Part shown: positions 7,777-16,796 of the stretch, piece after piece
Layout: each line of letters starts with the position of its first letter
How positions within the stretch are numbered: position 1 is the first letter of the stretch
NCBI GenBank assembly: GCA_016650235.1
Contig: JAENWC010000142.1
Span: forward strand, 1 to 59,878
Direction of reading: 5' to 3'
Length of the DNA stretch: 59,878 nucleotides
From: Terriglobia bacterium
GTDB taxonomy: Bacteria > Acidobacteriota > Terriglobia > Bryobacterales > Bryobacteraceae
Translations under genes and position numbers: made by a program
The notes under the pieces: model-generated
Told to the model about the DNA's origin: nothing
What the model saw: the letters and a program-made list of their open reading frames with translations, nothing else
Database searches by the model: none

Positions 7777-10143
7777 ATGAGCTTGCGTGAGCCGTTGAAC
7801 CGGTTATACAGTTGCATCGTGAGAGTTTTTCCCGTCCTTGGCCTGTTGCCGGTATTGGGGGCCACGCCCGCCGGAACCGACGCCGCCAAAGAATTCACCC
7901 AATCCATTCGGCCCGTGCTGCAACAGAACTGCGCGGCGTGCCACAATCCCGCGAACCCGAAAAACAAGATCGACTTTCTCAAGGCGGAAACCGTGGATGG
8001 CATTGAGGGGAAGCGAGGCATGTGGCGGAGCGTCGCCATACAGATGCGCAACCGGACCATGCCGCCGGTGGCATCGAAGCTCACCGAGGAAGACCGTCTG
8101 CGGATCGCGGCTTGGGTGGAGAACCGGCTCCGCGAAACGGCGTGCTCCGGGCAGGACTATGCCGGCACCGTGGCGCCCCGGCGTTTGAACCGGCGCGAAT
8201 ACCACAATACGATTCGGGATCTTTTGGGTGTTGACCTGGCGGTGACCGATCTTTTCCCGGCCGACGAATCAGCCGGGGCGGGGTTCGACACCAACGGGGA
8301 GACGTTGTATGTTCCGCCGATGATGCTGGAGCGTTACATGGAAGCGGCGGAAAAGGCGCTGGACCGCGCGATTGTCACGCCCGTGATGAACAAGACGTTT
8401 TCCGCTTCTGAAGTGACCCCGGGCGCGTTCACCCCGATGCCCGGCGGCAAGCCGGGAAGGATGATCGATCCCGGCCAGGAATTAACCGTGGAATTTCCGG
8501 TCTTCGCCGATGGCCAGTACAATCTGCGTGTCTCGGTGGAGCGGCCACGTGAGATTCCCTTTGAGATTGAAGTGAAGCTGGACGGAGTCGCGGTGGGGAA
8601 ACTGGCATACGGCCGCGACCGCAACGGGGGGCCGACCGCCAGAGCCACGCTGGCCAATGTGGATCGCGGCGTTCACAAAGTGACTGTCGTGAACGGCAAG
8701 GAGCCAGTACAGTTCTACAGCTTCTCGGTGGAGCAGAAGCCGCCGGAAGCTTCGCCGGACAAGCGAGCCTTGCACTACCGGTTGTTCGGCCTGGAGGCGG
8801 GTGAGGCGGCGGTGAATCCGCGGGCAGCCGCACGGAGCCTGCTGGCGCGGTTTTTGCCGAAAGCGTACCGGAGTCCGGTGGAGACGGCGGAAGTGGATCG
8901 CTTCCTTGCGCTCTATGACCGCGCCGCCGGGCGCGGCGATCCTTACGAGCAAAGAATCAAACTGGCACTCAAGGCCGTACTTGTCTCCCCCCGTTTCCTG
9001 TTCCGTGTGGAGGAGAGAACCAAGGAGCCGGTGATACGTCCGCTTGGCCAATATGAGATGGCGTCGCGGTTGTCGTATTTTCTCTGGTCCACCATGCCGG
9101 ACGAGGAACTGATGCAACTCGCGGCGCAGGGGCGTCTGCAAGATCCCAGGGTACTGACGCAGCAGGTGGACCGCATGCTGGACGATCCCCGCTCGCGCGC
9201 CTTCTCCTCGGCGCTGACCGGGCAATGGCTCGGCACGCAGGAGGTGGGCGGCCGCGTGGTTCCGTTGCTCACCGAACTGCAGCACTACTACACGCCGGAC
9301 GTCGCCTCGGATCTGCGGCAGGAGCCGGTGCTGCTGTTCCATCACATTCTCTCGGGCAACCGCAGCCTGCTGGAATTGTTGACGGCGAACTACACATTTC
9401 TCACCGAACGTCTTGCGAAGTTTTATCAGGTGGAGGGCAAAGTGTCCGGCCTGGCGGGCGACACATTCCAGCGCGTCGAGTGGCCCGATGACCGCCGCGC
9501 CGGAATTCTGGGATTGGCCTCGGTGCTGGCGATGACGTCGCATTACAAGCAGGGAAGCCCTGTGCTGCGCGGGGCATGGGTGCTGGATACGCTGCTCGGA
9601 ACACCCGTTCCTCCGCCGCCGCCCGATGTGCCGCCGCTGGAGAAAGCTTCCAAGTCCGAAACCGGCCTCACTATGCGGCAGATTCTTGGCCGGCATCGCG
9701 AAGATCCGTCCTGCGCCACTTGCCACAACCTGATGGATCCGATCGGCTATGGCCTGGAAAACTTCGACTGGATGGGCCGTTGGCGCGATTCGGAAGCAAA
9801 CGGCGCTCCTGTCGATGCGACCGGCGTGCTGCCGTCGGGCGAAAAATTCAACGGACCAGTGGAACTGCGTAAAGTGCTGGTCGACCGAAAAGACGATTTC
9901 CTCGCGCACTTCACCGGCAAGGTGCTGGGCTTCGCTCTCGGCCGCGGCTTGCAGGACGGCGACCAATGCACTATACAGCGTTTGACAGAGATGTTGAAAA
10001 AGGATAACTACGGCGCGCGGACGCTGATCCGTGAAGTGGTGCTCAGTGTAGCGTTCCGGAACATGCAGGGTGGGCTGGAGGTTTCGAGCACTGCCGCCCC
10101 AGCGCCCAAACGCAGCAACCGCCGCCTGCTCGGCGAGAAGTGA
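7777..10143 (+). CDS. Secreted PSCyt1/DUF1587-DUF1595-DUF1592-DUF1588-DUF1585 protein
   Basis: Large exported protein (788 residues) of the 'planctomycete cytochrome' type. After a leader with hydrophobic core around residues 14-30 comes a c-type haem motif CAACH (C52-H56) with the RTMPP segment that typically follows. Next is DUF1587 (RRLNRREYHNTIRDLLGVDL), then a beta-rich part that may bind carbohydrate (VFADGQYNLRVSVE), then DUF1595 (LLARFLPKAYRSPVETAEVD), DUF1592 (GQYEMASRLSYFLWSTMPDE), DUF1588 (GILGLASVLAMTSHYKQGSP) and DUF1585 (GARTLIREVVLSVAFRN). A second CxxCH (CATCHNLMDPIG) lies near residue 645. The biochemical role of this architecture is not established. A DUF1552 gene follows by 30 bases, its usual partner. 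Confidence 0.93.
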   Translation: MSLREPLNRLYSCIVRVFPVLGLLPVLGATPAGTDAAKEFTQSIRPVLQQNCAACHNPANPKNKIDFLKAETVDGIEGKRGMWRSVAIQMRNRTMPPVASKLTEEDRLRIAAWVENRLRETACSGQDYAGTVAPRRLNRREYHNTIRDLLGVDLAVTDLFPADESAGAGFDTNGETLYVPPMMLERYMEAAEKALDRAIVTPVMNKTFSASEVTPGAFTPMPGGKPGRMIDPGQELTVEFPVFADGQYNLRVSVERPREIPFEIEVKLDGVAVGKLAYGRDRNGGPTARATLANVDRGVHKVTVVNGKEPVQFYSFSVEQKPPEASPDKRALHYRLFGLEAGEAAVNPRAAARSLLARFLPKAYRSPVETAEVDRFLALYDRAAGRGDPYEQRIKLALKAVLVSPRFLFRVEERTKEPVIRPLGQYEMASRLSYFLWSTMPDEELMQLAAQGRLQDPRVLTQQVDRMLDDPRSRAFSSALTGQWLGTQEVGGRVVPLLTELQHYYTPDVASDLRQEPVLLFHHILSGNRSLLELLTANYTFLTERLAKFYQVEGKVSGLAGDTFQRVEWPDDRRAGILGLASVLAMTSHYKQGSPVLRGAWVLDTLLGTPVPPPPPDVPPLEKASKSETGLTMRQILGRHREDPSCATCHNLMDPIGYGLENFDWMGRWRDSEANGAPVDATGVLPSGEKFNGPVELRKVLVDRKDDFLAHFTGKVLGFALGRGLQDGDQCTIQRLTEMLKKDNYGARTLIREVVLSVAFRNMQGGLEVSSTAAPAPKRSNRRLLGEK

Positions 10144-10173
10144 TAATCTTACGGCAAAGGAGCGGCTCCCGAT

Positions 10174-11556
10174 ATGACTGTAAAAAACCGGCTTTCCCGT
10201 AGAACGTTGTTGCGTGGCGTGGGCGCGGCGGTCTCGCTGCCTTGGCTCGAATCGATCTCGTCCGGAGCGCCTGCTACCGTTGGCGAGAGCCTTACTGAAC
10301 CGCCATTGCGAACGGCGTTTATGTTCATGCCCAATGGTGTGCGGCCCGACTATTGGGCGCCTGCCGGTGACGGCGAGGACTATGAAATCACGCATCATCT
10401 GAAACCTCTGGAGAGCTTGAAGAGCGAATTTCTGCTGATTGAGAATCTGTGGAACAAGAATTCGGTGGGCCGTAACGGCCATTGGCCGAAGGTGCCGGCG
10501 TGGCTTTCCGGCGGTTTTGTCGAGCGGACCACGGGCGGGGACCTGGACTCCGGCGGCGCCACTGTGGATCAGGCGGCGGCGCGGCATATCGGTTCTGAAA
10601 CTCCGCTTCCGTCCCTCGAGCTTGGACTGGACCCGCCGCGCACAGGAATAGACACCGCGGGCGGAGGATTTCCCCGCGCGCTTGGTTCTTTCCTGTCCTG
10701 GTCCGATCCACAGACCCCGGTCCCGAAAGAGATTGTTCCGCAACTGGCTTTTGACCGGCTGTTTCGCAACAGCAAAGCGCGCGTGGTTTCCGGCGCCGAT
10801 CCCAAGCATCCGTCACTGCTCGACTCGCTCCAGCGCGACGATGCAAGCGTACTGGATCTGGTCCGCGATCAGGCGCAATCGCTGCGGAAGGCCGGCAGCA
10901 AGGACGATCAGGCGCGGCTGGACGAGTACTTCGAGTCGGTGCGCTCAGTGGAAAAAAGGCTGGACGCGGCGCTGCGCCCGCAAAAACGATGGATCAATCA
11001 AGGGAAGTTCCCGCTGGAGCGCCCCGCGCCCGGGATTCCGGATACGCATTTCGAACATAAGCGCTTAATGCTGGACATTCTGATTCTGGCTTTCTGGACG
11101 GACAGCACCCGTATCGCGACGTTCATGCTGGGCGATGCGCAGAGTTCTCAGGACTACTCATTCCTTGCCGGCGTGAGAGGAAACTGGCATGGTATTTCGC
11201 ATCATCGCGATATCGTGACACAACGCGAGCAGTACGAAAAGATCATCAACTGGAACATGGAGCAGTTCGCCTATTTCCTGAACCGGCTGCGCAGCCTGAA
11301 GGAAGGTGGCACGACGCTGCTGGACAATTCGATGATCCTGTTCGGCGCAACGCTCAAGGACGGCAACCGCCACGATCCGGAAGATCTTCCGGTGATTCTG
11401 GCGGGCCGGGGCAAAGGCGCGCTGCGTCCGGGAAGACGCATACGGGCAGCGAAGCAAACGCCGCTGTGCAATCTGCACCTGGCCCTGCTGCACCGAATGG
11501 GGATCAAGGAAGCCTCGTTCGGCGACAGCACGGGTGTGCTGCAAGGGCTGTCTTAA
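10174..11556 (+). CDS. DUF1552 domain protein, Tat-exported
   Basis: Protein of 460 residues, partner of the DUF1592-type gene upstream. It has a twin-arginine leader (SRRTLLRGVGAAVSLPWLES) and then the DUF1552 pattern: FMFMPNGVRPDYWAP, FLLIENLWNKNSVG, GGATVDQAAARHIG, FWTDSTRIATFMLGDA, and near the end LGDNS-like text (TLLDNSMILFGATLKDGNRH). DUF1552 and DUF1501 are related to alkaline phosphatase/sulfatase folds, but no activity is proved. An AAAGGAG sits about 13 bases before the ATG. The two genes almost certainly form one transcription unit. Confidence 0.93.
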   Translation: MTVKNRLSRRTLLRGVGAAVSLPWLESISSGAPATVGESLTEPPLRTAFMFMPNGVRPDYWAPAGDGEDYEITHHLKPLESLKSEFLLIENLWNKNSVGRNGHWPKVPAWLSGGFVERTTGGDLDSGGATVDQAAARHIGSETPLPSLELGLDPPRTGIDTAGGGFPRALGSFLSWSDPQTPVPKEIVPQLAFDRLFRNSKARVVSGADPKHPSLLDSLQRDDASVLDLVRDQAQSLRKAGSKDDQARLDEYFESVRSVEKRLDAALRPQKRWINQGKFPLERPAPGIPDTHFEHKRLMLDILILAFWTDSTRIATFMLGDAQSSQDYSFLAGVRGNWHGISHHRDIVTQREQYEKIINWNMEQFAYFLNRLRSLKEGGTTLLDNSMILFGATLKDGNRHDPEDLPVILAGRGKGALRPGRRIRAAKQTPLCNLHLALLHRMGIKEASFGDSTGVLQGLS

Positions 11557-11676
11557 GGGCACCGAGTCCTTAGTTTAGACACTCAGCATGCCGGAGTGTA
11601 TCCCGGCCATATCACCCCTGCAAACGGATTATTTGGATGAGTACGATCACTGCGTTTGCATGACCGCAAGAGTTTG

Positions 11677-12513
11677 CTAATGAGGCTGAAAGACCGGGTT
11701 GAAAATGACATAACCGCCGGTGTGGTTGAAATAGACGGACCGGAACAAATGGATAGGCAGCAAGCCGTCGGATGTGTGGGTGAGCGGGCGGGGAAGGGAG
11801 GCCGCAGGCAAGCGCTTCCATGACTGGCCTCCGATCTTGAGCAAGGCGAGGCGGCCCATGGTCACTTTTTGCGAGCCGGACGAGGTGTCCAGAAAAGCCT
11901 CCCGAGGCAGGTCAAGTTTGACCGGTGCGAACAGGACCAAGTGCGAGGCTCCGGAATCGAGTATAAGATTCCGGACTGCATTGCCGGAGGGCAACGAAAC
12001 CGGAATCTGGAGACGGCCTGCCGAGTTGGTGAAGGCTACTCTGTCACCAACAACCCGGCCGGCCGGATCCATCCACAGCGTGCGCCGCTGGAGGTCGAGG
12101 ATGAAGTTGAACTTGTGGAAGAAGTTCTGGCCCAATATGCCGTCCAAGGGGCCGACGGCTTTTTCGACGGCGGTCAATGGATAGGAAAGAGCTTCGATTG
12201 CATCGGCGCAGGGGCCGGACGTGGAGATGCCTGAAGCTGAAACAGCAGTCAGGCGGTAGGCGGGGGCCAGTCTGGTTCCAACGGTGCTCTGGACCTCCAC
12301 CGTGTAGACGGGGGCAAGTTTGAGGCTCTCGGCGAGCATGGGTGAGATGACCGAGGACTCCGCGCCGGTGTCGATGAGGAATCGGTAAGGACCATGGCCG
12401 GCGATGCTAACGCCGCCAAGAAGGAGGAATGCGCCTTTCTGTTCAAGAGGCAGGCCGACTGAGGCGTGGGAAAGAGTGCAAATGGTCAAAAGCGCATAGG
12501 GCAGCGTCCGCAT
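11677..12513 (-). CDS. Secreted retropepsin-like aspartyl protease
   Basis: Exported protein of 278 residues with a short leader (MRTLPYALLTICTLSHASVG). Two aspartyl-protease half-sites are visible in one chain: FLIDTGAESSVI (Asp48) and LILDSGASHLV (about Asp196), each the D[TS]GA motif. This fits the pepsin-retropepsin hybrid family (gag-asp type), in which one chain folds as a pseudo-dimer. FFHKFNFILDLQRRTL and GRLALLKIGGQSW match other strands of these folds. It is transcribed divergently from the winged-helix/PD40 gene. The substrate is unknown. Confidence 0.85.
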   Translation of the reverse strand: MRTLPYALLTICTLSHASVGLPLEQKGAFLLLGGVSIAGHGPYRFLIDTGAESSVISPMLAESLKLAPVYTVEVQSTVGTRLAPAYRLTAVSASGISTSGPCADAIEALSYPLTAVEKAVGPLDGILGQNFFHKFNFILDLQRRTLWMDPAGRVVGDRVAFTNSAGRLQIPVSLPSGNAVRNLILDSGASHLVLFAPVKLDLPREAFLDTSSGSQKVTMGRLALLKIGGQSWKRLPAASLPRPLTHTSDGLLPIHLFRSVYFNHTGGYVIFNPVFQPH

Positions 12514-12640
12514 AGCCTATGTTTGTGGAAACAGGGGATGATGGTGGTGATGGAACTGTGATGTTTCCGTCCAGACAGCTTTGCGCTTACCGAATCACGC
12601 AGTATCCGTATATAAGGGTTGGGAGTTAAGGTGGGAACGA

Positions 12641-14752
12641 TTGCGTCAAGGCTATTGGTTTGAAGACATCGAAGTTGACGTGGACGGCTTTCAGGTCAGC
12701 CGGCAGGGGAAACTTCTGCCGCTCGAACCCAGGGCTATCCGGGTGCTGCTGTTGCTGCTGGAGCGGCGCGGCCGCCTGGTCACCAAGGACCAACTCATGC
12801 GGACGGTGTGGGGGGAAACCTTTGTCACGGACAATGCTCTTACGCGCGTCATCGCGCAGTTGCGCAGGGAACTGGGAGACGACGCCAAACGCGGACGCAT
12901 CATTGAGACGGTGCCGACGCAAGGGTATCGTTTCATCGCCAGTGTGAGCCAGGAGGGACCCGCGTCCAAGCCTGTGCAGGCACGCCGGGACCATCGCCGC
13001 CTGGCTGCCGTGCTGATTTTTCTTCCCGCAGCGCTGTTGATGGCTGGGGGGCTTGCCTGGCGCTACGTGGGGAGAACGGTGACGCGGTTGCCGGGCACCT
13101 TGCGGACCATACAGTTGACCACATCCACGGGTCTCGATCACTCGCCGACATTTTCGCCGGATGGAAGCAGAATCGCGTTTTCCTCAGACCGTTCAGGCGG
13201 ATTTGAGATCTATCTCAGGCCGTCGCGAGCAGCGGGGCGAGAAGTGCAATTGACCCAGGACGGAGGCGAGAATGTGCATCCGGCGCTTGCACCGGACGGG
13301 CAGGAGATCGCCTACCATTCGGCTGCGAAGGGAGGAATCTGGGTGATCCCATCGCTCGGGGGACATGCGCGGATGGTGAGCGAGTTTGGCGCAGAGCCGG
13401 CCTGGTCGCCGGACGGGAAGTGGATCGCGTTCCGCTCCGGCGGATTCCTGTCGCTCAGCATCGCCGAGACGACTCCTCCGATTGGATCGCGACTATGGGT
13501 GGTGGCGCGGGAGGGGGGAACGCCGCGCCAGGTGACGCACACGGATCAGCCGCCTGGTGCGCACGGCGCGCCGAGTTGGAGCCCCGATGGCAAGCGATTG
13601 TTGTTCGCCAGCAGCGAGGTCAACGGCAAGTTGTGGACAGTGGCGTTGCAGGATGGAAAGCTGGTGCCGCTGCCGCTGCCTGAAGGTTTCTACCTACAGC
13701 CGATCTTTTCTCCCGACGGCCGCAGCGTCTATTATGCTTCGCGCTCCGAGGATTTGAGTTTTGGATTATGGAGAGTACGGCTGGGATTTCGAGGCGAGCC
13801 GCCGGTGGCATTAACGCAAACCGGACACGCTCTGCCGGTGGACGTGTCAGTATCACCGGATGGGAGAAAGCTGAGCTACGGCCTGATCTCAAGCACCAGC
13901 AGCCTGGCGGTGCTGCCGGTATCGCTATCGAGCGGGGAAGCGGCTGGCCAGGCGAAATTGGTGCGCGAGGATACCAGTTTCCGCAATACGTTCCCGGCAT
14001 TTTCCCCCGATGGGCGGCGCATCGCGTTTCATGTGCGGCGGCGCGGGGTGGAAGCGGACATCTATGTGATGAACGCCGACGGGGGCGGGATGGAACAGTT
14101 AACCGCGCACCCAGGTCCGGACATGATGCCCAGTTGGACACCAGACGGCAAAGCGGTGGCGTATTCGTCAAACCGCGACGGTGCATTTCGATTGTGGCGT
14201 GTGTCGATCGAAAACGGAAAAGAGGAGCTGGTGACGAAGGCAGTGTTACCGAGGCGGCTGACGCGGTTGAGTCCGGATGGAAGAACGGTAGTCTCGCAGG
14301 AAAGCACACGGGAAGGCCTGGCGCTTTGGAGCCTGGATCTGGAGCAAGGCCGGACGAGGCGGCTGACGGACCCGGGGAAGGAGTCGATCGGTTACCCGTG
14401 CTGGTCGCGTGATAGCCGGTGGTTGGCGGCTGAGAAAACGGAACTGGACGACCGGCAAATTGTGGTGATTCCGGCCACTGGCGGGGCAGCGCGCGCCTTG
14501 ACCAGCCAGCGGGGACAGAACTGGCCCTACAGTTGGTCACCGGATAACCAGCGCATCGCGTTCGCGGCCCTGCGTAATGGCCGCTGGAGTTTGTGGTGGG
14601 TGGATAAGAAGACCGGCCGGCAACACAGGCTCACTGATCCAGCGCCGTTGCGGACCTATGTGCGGTATCCGGATTGGTCCCCTGCTGGCGACCGCATCGT
14701 GTACGAACATTCTGAAACAAGAGGAAATCTGTATATTCTGGAGCTCCGGTAA
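12641..14752 (+). CDS. Winged-helix DNA-binding protein with TolB-like PD40 propeller
   Basis: Membrane-anchored regulator of about 703 residues. The N-terminal OmpR/PhoB-type winged helix covers roughly residues 7-100 (RAIRVLLLLLERRGRLVTKD, WGETFVTDNALTRVIAQLRR, IIETVPTQGYRFIA). A single membrane helix (AVLIFLPAALLMAGGLAWRY) follows. About twelve PD40/TolB-type repeats with the SPDG signature (for example FSPDGSRIAF, WSPDGKWIAF, FSPDGRRIAF) make one or two propellers outside the membrane. There is no receiver domain, so it resembles CadC/ToxR-like direct sensors. I chose TTG at 12641 because AGGTGG lies about seven bases upstream; a TTG at 12581 is the alternative. Confidence 0.9.
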   Translation: MRQGYWFEDIEVDVDGFQVSRQGKLLPLEPRAIRVLLLLLERRGRLVTKDQLMRTVWGETFVTDNALTRVIAQLRRELGDDAKRGRIIETVPTQGYRFIASVSQEGPASKPVQARRDHRRLAAVLIFLPAALLMAGGLAWRYVGRTVTRLPGTLRTIQLTTSTGLDHSPTFSPDGSRIAFSSDRSGGFEIYLRPSRAAGREVQLTQDGGENVHPALAPDGQEIAYHSAAKGGIWVIPSLGGHARMVSEFGAEPAWSPDGKWIAFRSGGFLSLSIAETTPPIGSRLWVVAREGGTPRQVTHTDQPPGAHGAPSWSPDGKRLLFASSEVNGKLWTVALQDGKLVPLPLPEGFYLQPIFSPDGRSVYYASRSEDLSFGLWRVRLGFRGEPPVALTQTGHALPVDVSVSPDGRKLSYGLISSTSSLAVLPVSLSSGEAAGQAKLVREDTSFRNTFPAFSPDGRRIAFHVRRRGVEADIYVMNADGGGMEQLTAHPGPDMMPSWTPDGKAVAYSSNRDGAFRLWRVSIENGKEELVTKAVLPRRLTRLSPDGRTVVSQESTREGLALWSLDLEQGRTRRLTDPGKESIGYPCWSRDSRWLAAEKTELDDRQIVVIPATGGAARALTSQRGQNWPYSWSPDNQRIAFAALRNGRWSLWWVDKKTGRQHRLTDPAPLRTYVRYPDWSPAGDRIVYEHSETRGNLYILELR

Positions 14753-14788
14753 CACCAACCGTAAGGAAAGCTACAATGGATAGTCCGC

Positions 14789-15892
14789 ATGCAGATTCCG
14801 GCCGTCAATTTAAAACCATGCCTGGATGCCACCGAACCGGCTTGGCGCCAGCACCTCGGCGAACTCTTCGCCAGGATGCACTTCATTCTTGGAGACCAGC
14901 TTTCCGGTTTTGAGAAAGAATACGCCTCGGCGTGCTCGGCTCGCCATGCCATTGGTGTAGGGACAGGAACTGCTGCGATCGAACTTTCCTTGCGCGCGGC
15001 TCGGATCACCGGTCCCAATCAGGAAGTGATCACCTCCGCCCTGACTGCGCCGTTCACCGGCATAGGAATCGTGTCGGCCGGATGCCGCCTGCGGCTGGCC
15101 GATGTGGATCCGGAAACGCTTTTGCTGGATGCCGCTGATGCCGGGAATCGTGCGGGCAAACGCACAGCCGCCCTGGTCCCCGTCCATCTTTATGGACAGC
15201 CCTGCGATCTGAACGCGTTTCGCGGTGTGGCGCGAACTTTGCATGCGGTGCTGATCCAGGACGCCTGCCAGGCGCATGGGGCGCGGTTTCACCGGCGGCC
15301 TTTGACCTCCTACTCGCCCTTTGTCTGTTACAGTTTTTATCCCACCAAGAACCTCGGTTGTCTGGGCGACGGCGGGGCCGTAGTGACCAACCAGGCGGGA
15401 ATCCGGAAGCGTTTGATGATGCTGCGGGACGGCGGGCGGCGCGGCGGCCAGGTTGCGATGGTGCGCGGCATCAACTCGCGGCTGGATGAGATGCAATGCT
15501 GCTATCTGCGCGCCTTCCTGCCGAAGTTGGCGGAATGGAACGCGGACCGGGCGCGGACGGCCTCGCTCTACGATGCACTGCTCAAGGACTGCGACGGCAT
15601 TACTAGAGTACGGACCAGCGCCGAGTCTGTGAATCATCTTTATGTCGTCCGCGCCGCGCGCCGCAACCGGCTGCGGGAGTATTTGAGCAAGCTCGGCATC
15701 GCCACGGGCGTCCATTATCCAGCGCCTCTGCACCTGATGCCGGCTTTCCGGGAAAGCGGGCTTCGGCGTGGAGATTTGCCGCATGCGGAGAAAGCGTGCC
15801 GGGAGATCGTGTCATTGCCCCTGTGGCCCTACATGCCGCAGCAGACGGCGATGCGGGTAGCCGAACGGGTGAAAGAGTTTTATGGCGGCTGA
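14789..15892 (+). CDS. DegT/DnrJ/EryC1/StrS-family PLP aminotransferase
   Basis: Sugar aminotransferase-like PLP enzyme, 367 residues. The N-terminus shows VNLKPCLDATEPAW and then the GVGTGTAAIELSLRA substrate/cofactor loop. EVITSALTAPFTGIGIVSAG and the Asp of LVPVHLYGQPCDL follow. The PLP lysine is in FYPTKNLGCLGDGGAVVTN. The C-terminal HYPAPLHLMPAF is the usual family ending. Such enzymes make amino-sugars for surface polysaccharides or secondary metabolites. It lies 36 bases after the PD40 gene and is convergent with the next gene (7-base gap). No sugar-nucleotide genes surround it, so the pathway is open. Confidence 0.93.
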   Translation: MQIPAVNLKPCLDATEPAWRQHLGELFARMHFILGDQLSGFEKEYASACSARHAIGVGTGTAAIELSLRAARITGPNQEVITSALTAPFTGIGIVSAGCRLRLADVDPETLLLDAADAGNRAGKRTAALVPVHLYGQPCDLNAFRGVARTLHAVLIQDACQAHGARFHRRPLTSYSPFVCYSFYPTKNLGCLGDGGAVVTNQAGIRKRLMMLRDGGRRGGQVAMVRGINSRLDEMQCCYLRAFLPKLAEWNADRARTASLYDALLKDCDGITRVRTSAESVNHLYVVRAARRNRLREYLSKLGIATGVHYPAPLHLMPAFRESGLRRGDLPHAEKACREIVSLPLWPYMPQQTAMRVAERVKEFYGG

Positions 15893-15899
15893 CCACCGC

Positions 15900-16772
15900 T
15901 TAGCGTAAGGTTTTGACAGGCACATTGAAAGCCACCGTATTGAGCACGCCGGCGCGCTGCAACTGCACCCATACGCGATAGACCGCTTCGCGCGGAAACA
16001 AGACGTTGAACTGGATCTGCGGGAGAGTTGTGTAGAGCGGATGATCGTGGATGATGTCGATGAGATCGTCGCTGGCCGCCAGCATGTGTCCCCAGGCGCC
16101 CAGGTATTGCTCCATGCCTTCGGCCGTCGAGAGGCGGAAGAACAGAAGCGTTTCCTGTCCGGCGATGGGCTGCGCGGGCTCCATGGCTAGCTCCACGGTC
16201 AGGTTCGCGCCCTGCTGCGGTTTCAGGTCCGGCGCCAGATTTGACGTTGCCGACCACGCCACGGCGGTTGCTCCGCCTGTGAGCAGACTCTTGACCAGAA
16301 ACTGCGGCGTGGCTCCCGAGGGGAAGCAGTCGGCCACCACGCGATAGGCGCCGGGTCTGGGCAACGTGGTGGTGAGGCGGAAGATTCCGTTTTCTCCACG
16401 CACGGGATGCTCATGGGCGAAATAAGAAAGATCCTGACTGACCAGGAAGAGGTGGAAAATCTTTTCGTGAATCACCTCGAATTCGGTGACGGGTTTGCCG
16501 GTGTCCGGGTGGCGGATCTGGAACTCTAACTCCACCGGCTTGCCCGCTTGCACCGGATTCGGTTTGGTTTTCAGAAGCAACCGGTACCCGATGGGGTCCG
16601 GGAGATGGGCCACCAGTTTCATGCCACAGCGCGGGCACATGCCGGGCCCCTTGGTCCTGACGTCCTTGTCCATGGGACAAGTGAAATCGACGGGAATCTC
16701 CTGAGGCGCCGCCTGCTGGCCCAGACCGGTGCGAATCAGCGGTAGAGAAAGCAGTGCGTCGCGCCGGGTCAT
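15900..16772 (-). CDS. Exported heavy-metal-binding-domain protein
   Basis: Protein of 290 residues with a twin-arginine type start (MTRRDALLSLPLIRTGLGQQ). Residues 30-53 form a heavy-metal-binding domain, FTCPMDKDVRT followed by PGMCPRCGMKL (Cys32, Cys46, Cys49), as in copper-handling CusB-type N-termini. The remainder is beta-rich with two Ig/FixG-like segments: one around NPVQAGKPVELEFQIRHPDT, with HLFLVSQDLSYFAHEHPVRG, and one around ELAMEPAQPIAGQETLLFFR. Several His and Met residues could bind metal. It starts 24 bases after the SDR gene on the same strand, so the two may be co-transcribed. Copper or other metal handling is inference. Confidence 0.75.
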   Translation of the reverse strand: MTRRDALLSLPLIRTGLGQQAAPQEIPVDFTCPMDKDVRTKGPGMCPRCGMKLVAHLPDPIGYRLLLKTKPNPVQAGKPVELEFQIRHPDTGKPVTEFEVIHEKIFHLFLVSQDLSYFAHEHPVRGENGIFRLTTTLPRPGAYRVVADCFPSGATPQFLVKSLLTGGATAVAWSATSNLAPDLKPQQGANLTVELAMEPAQPIAGQETLLFFRLSTAEGMEQYLGAWGHMLAASDDLIDIIHDHPLYTTLPQIQFNVLFPREAVYRVWVQLQRAGVLNTVAFNVPVKTLR

Positions 16773-16796
16773 GGAGATTCCGATTGTCGTGAGCAG

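Noticed and set aside
8482-10809. Long open frame on the minus strand opposite the DUF1592 and DUF1552 genes (over 700 codons)
   Set aside because: It is the antisense shadow of two clearly conserved genes; its translation is low-complexity Arg/His/Gln-rich with no family signal.
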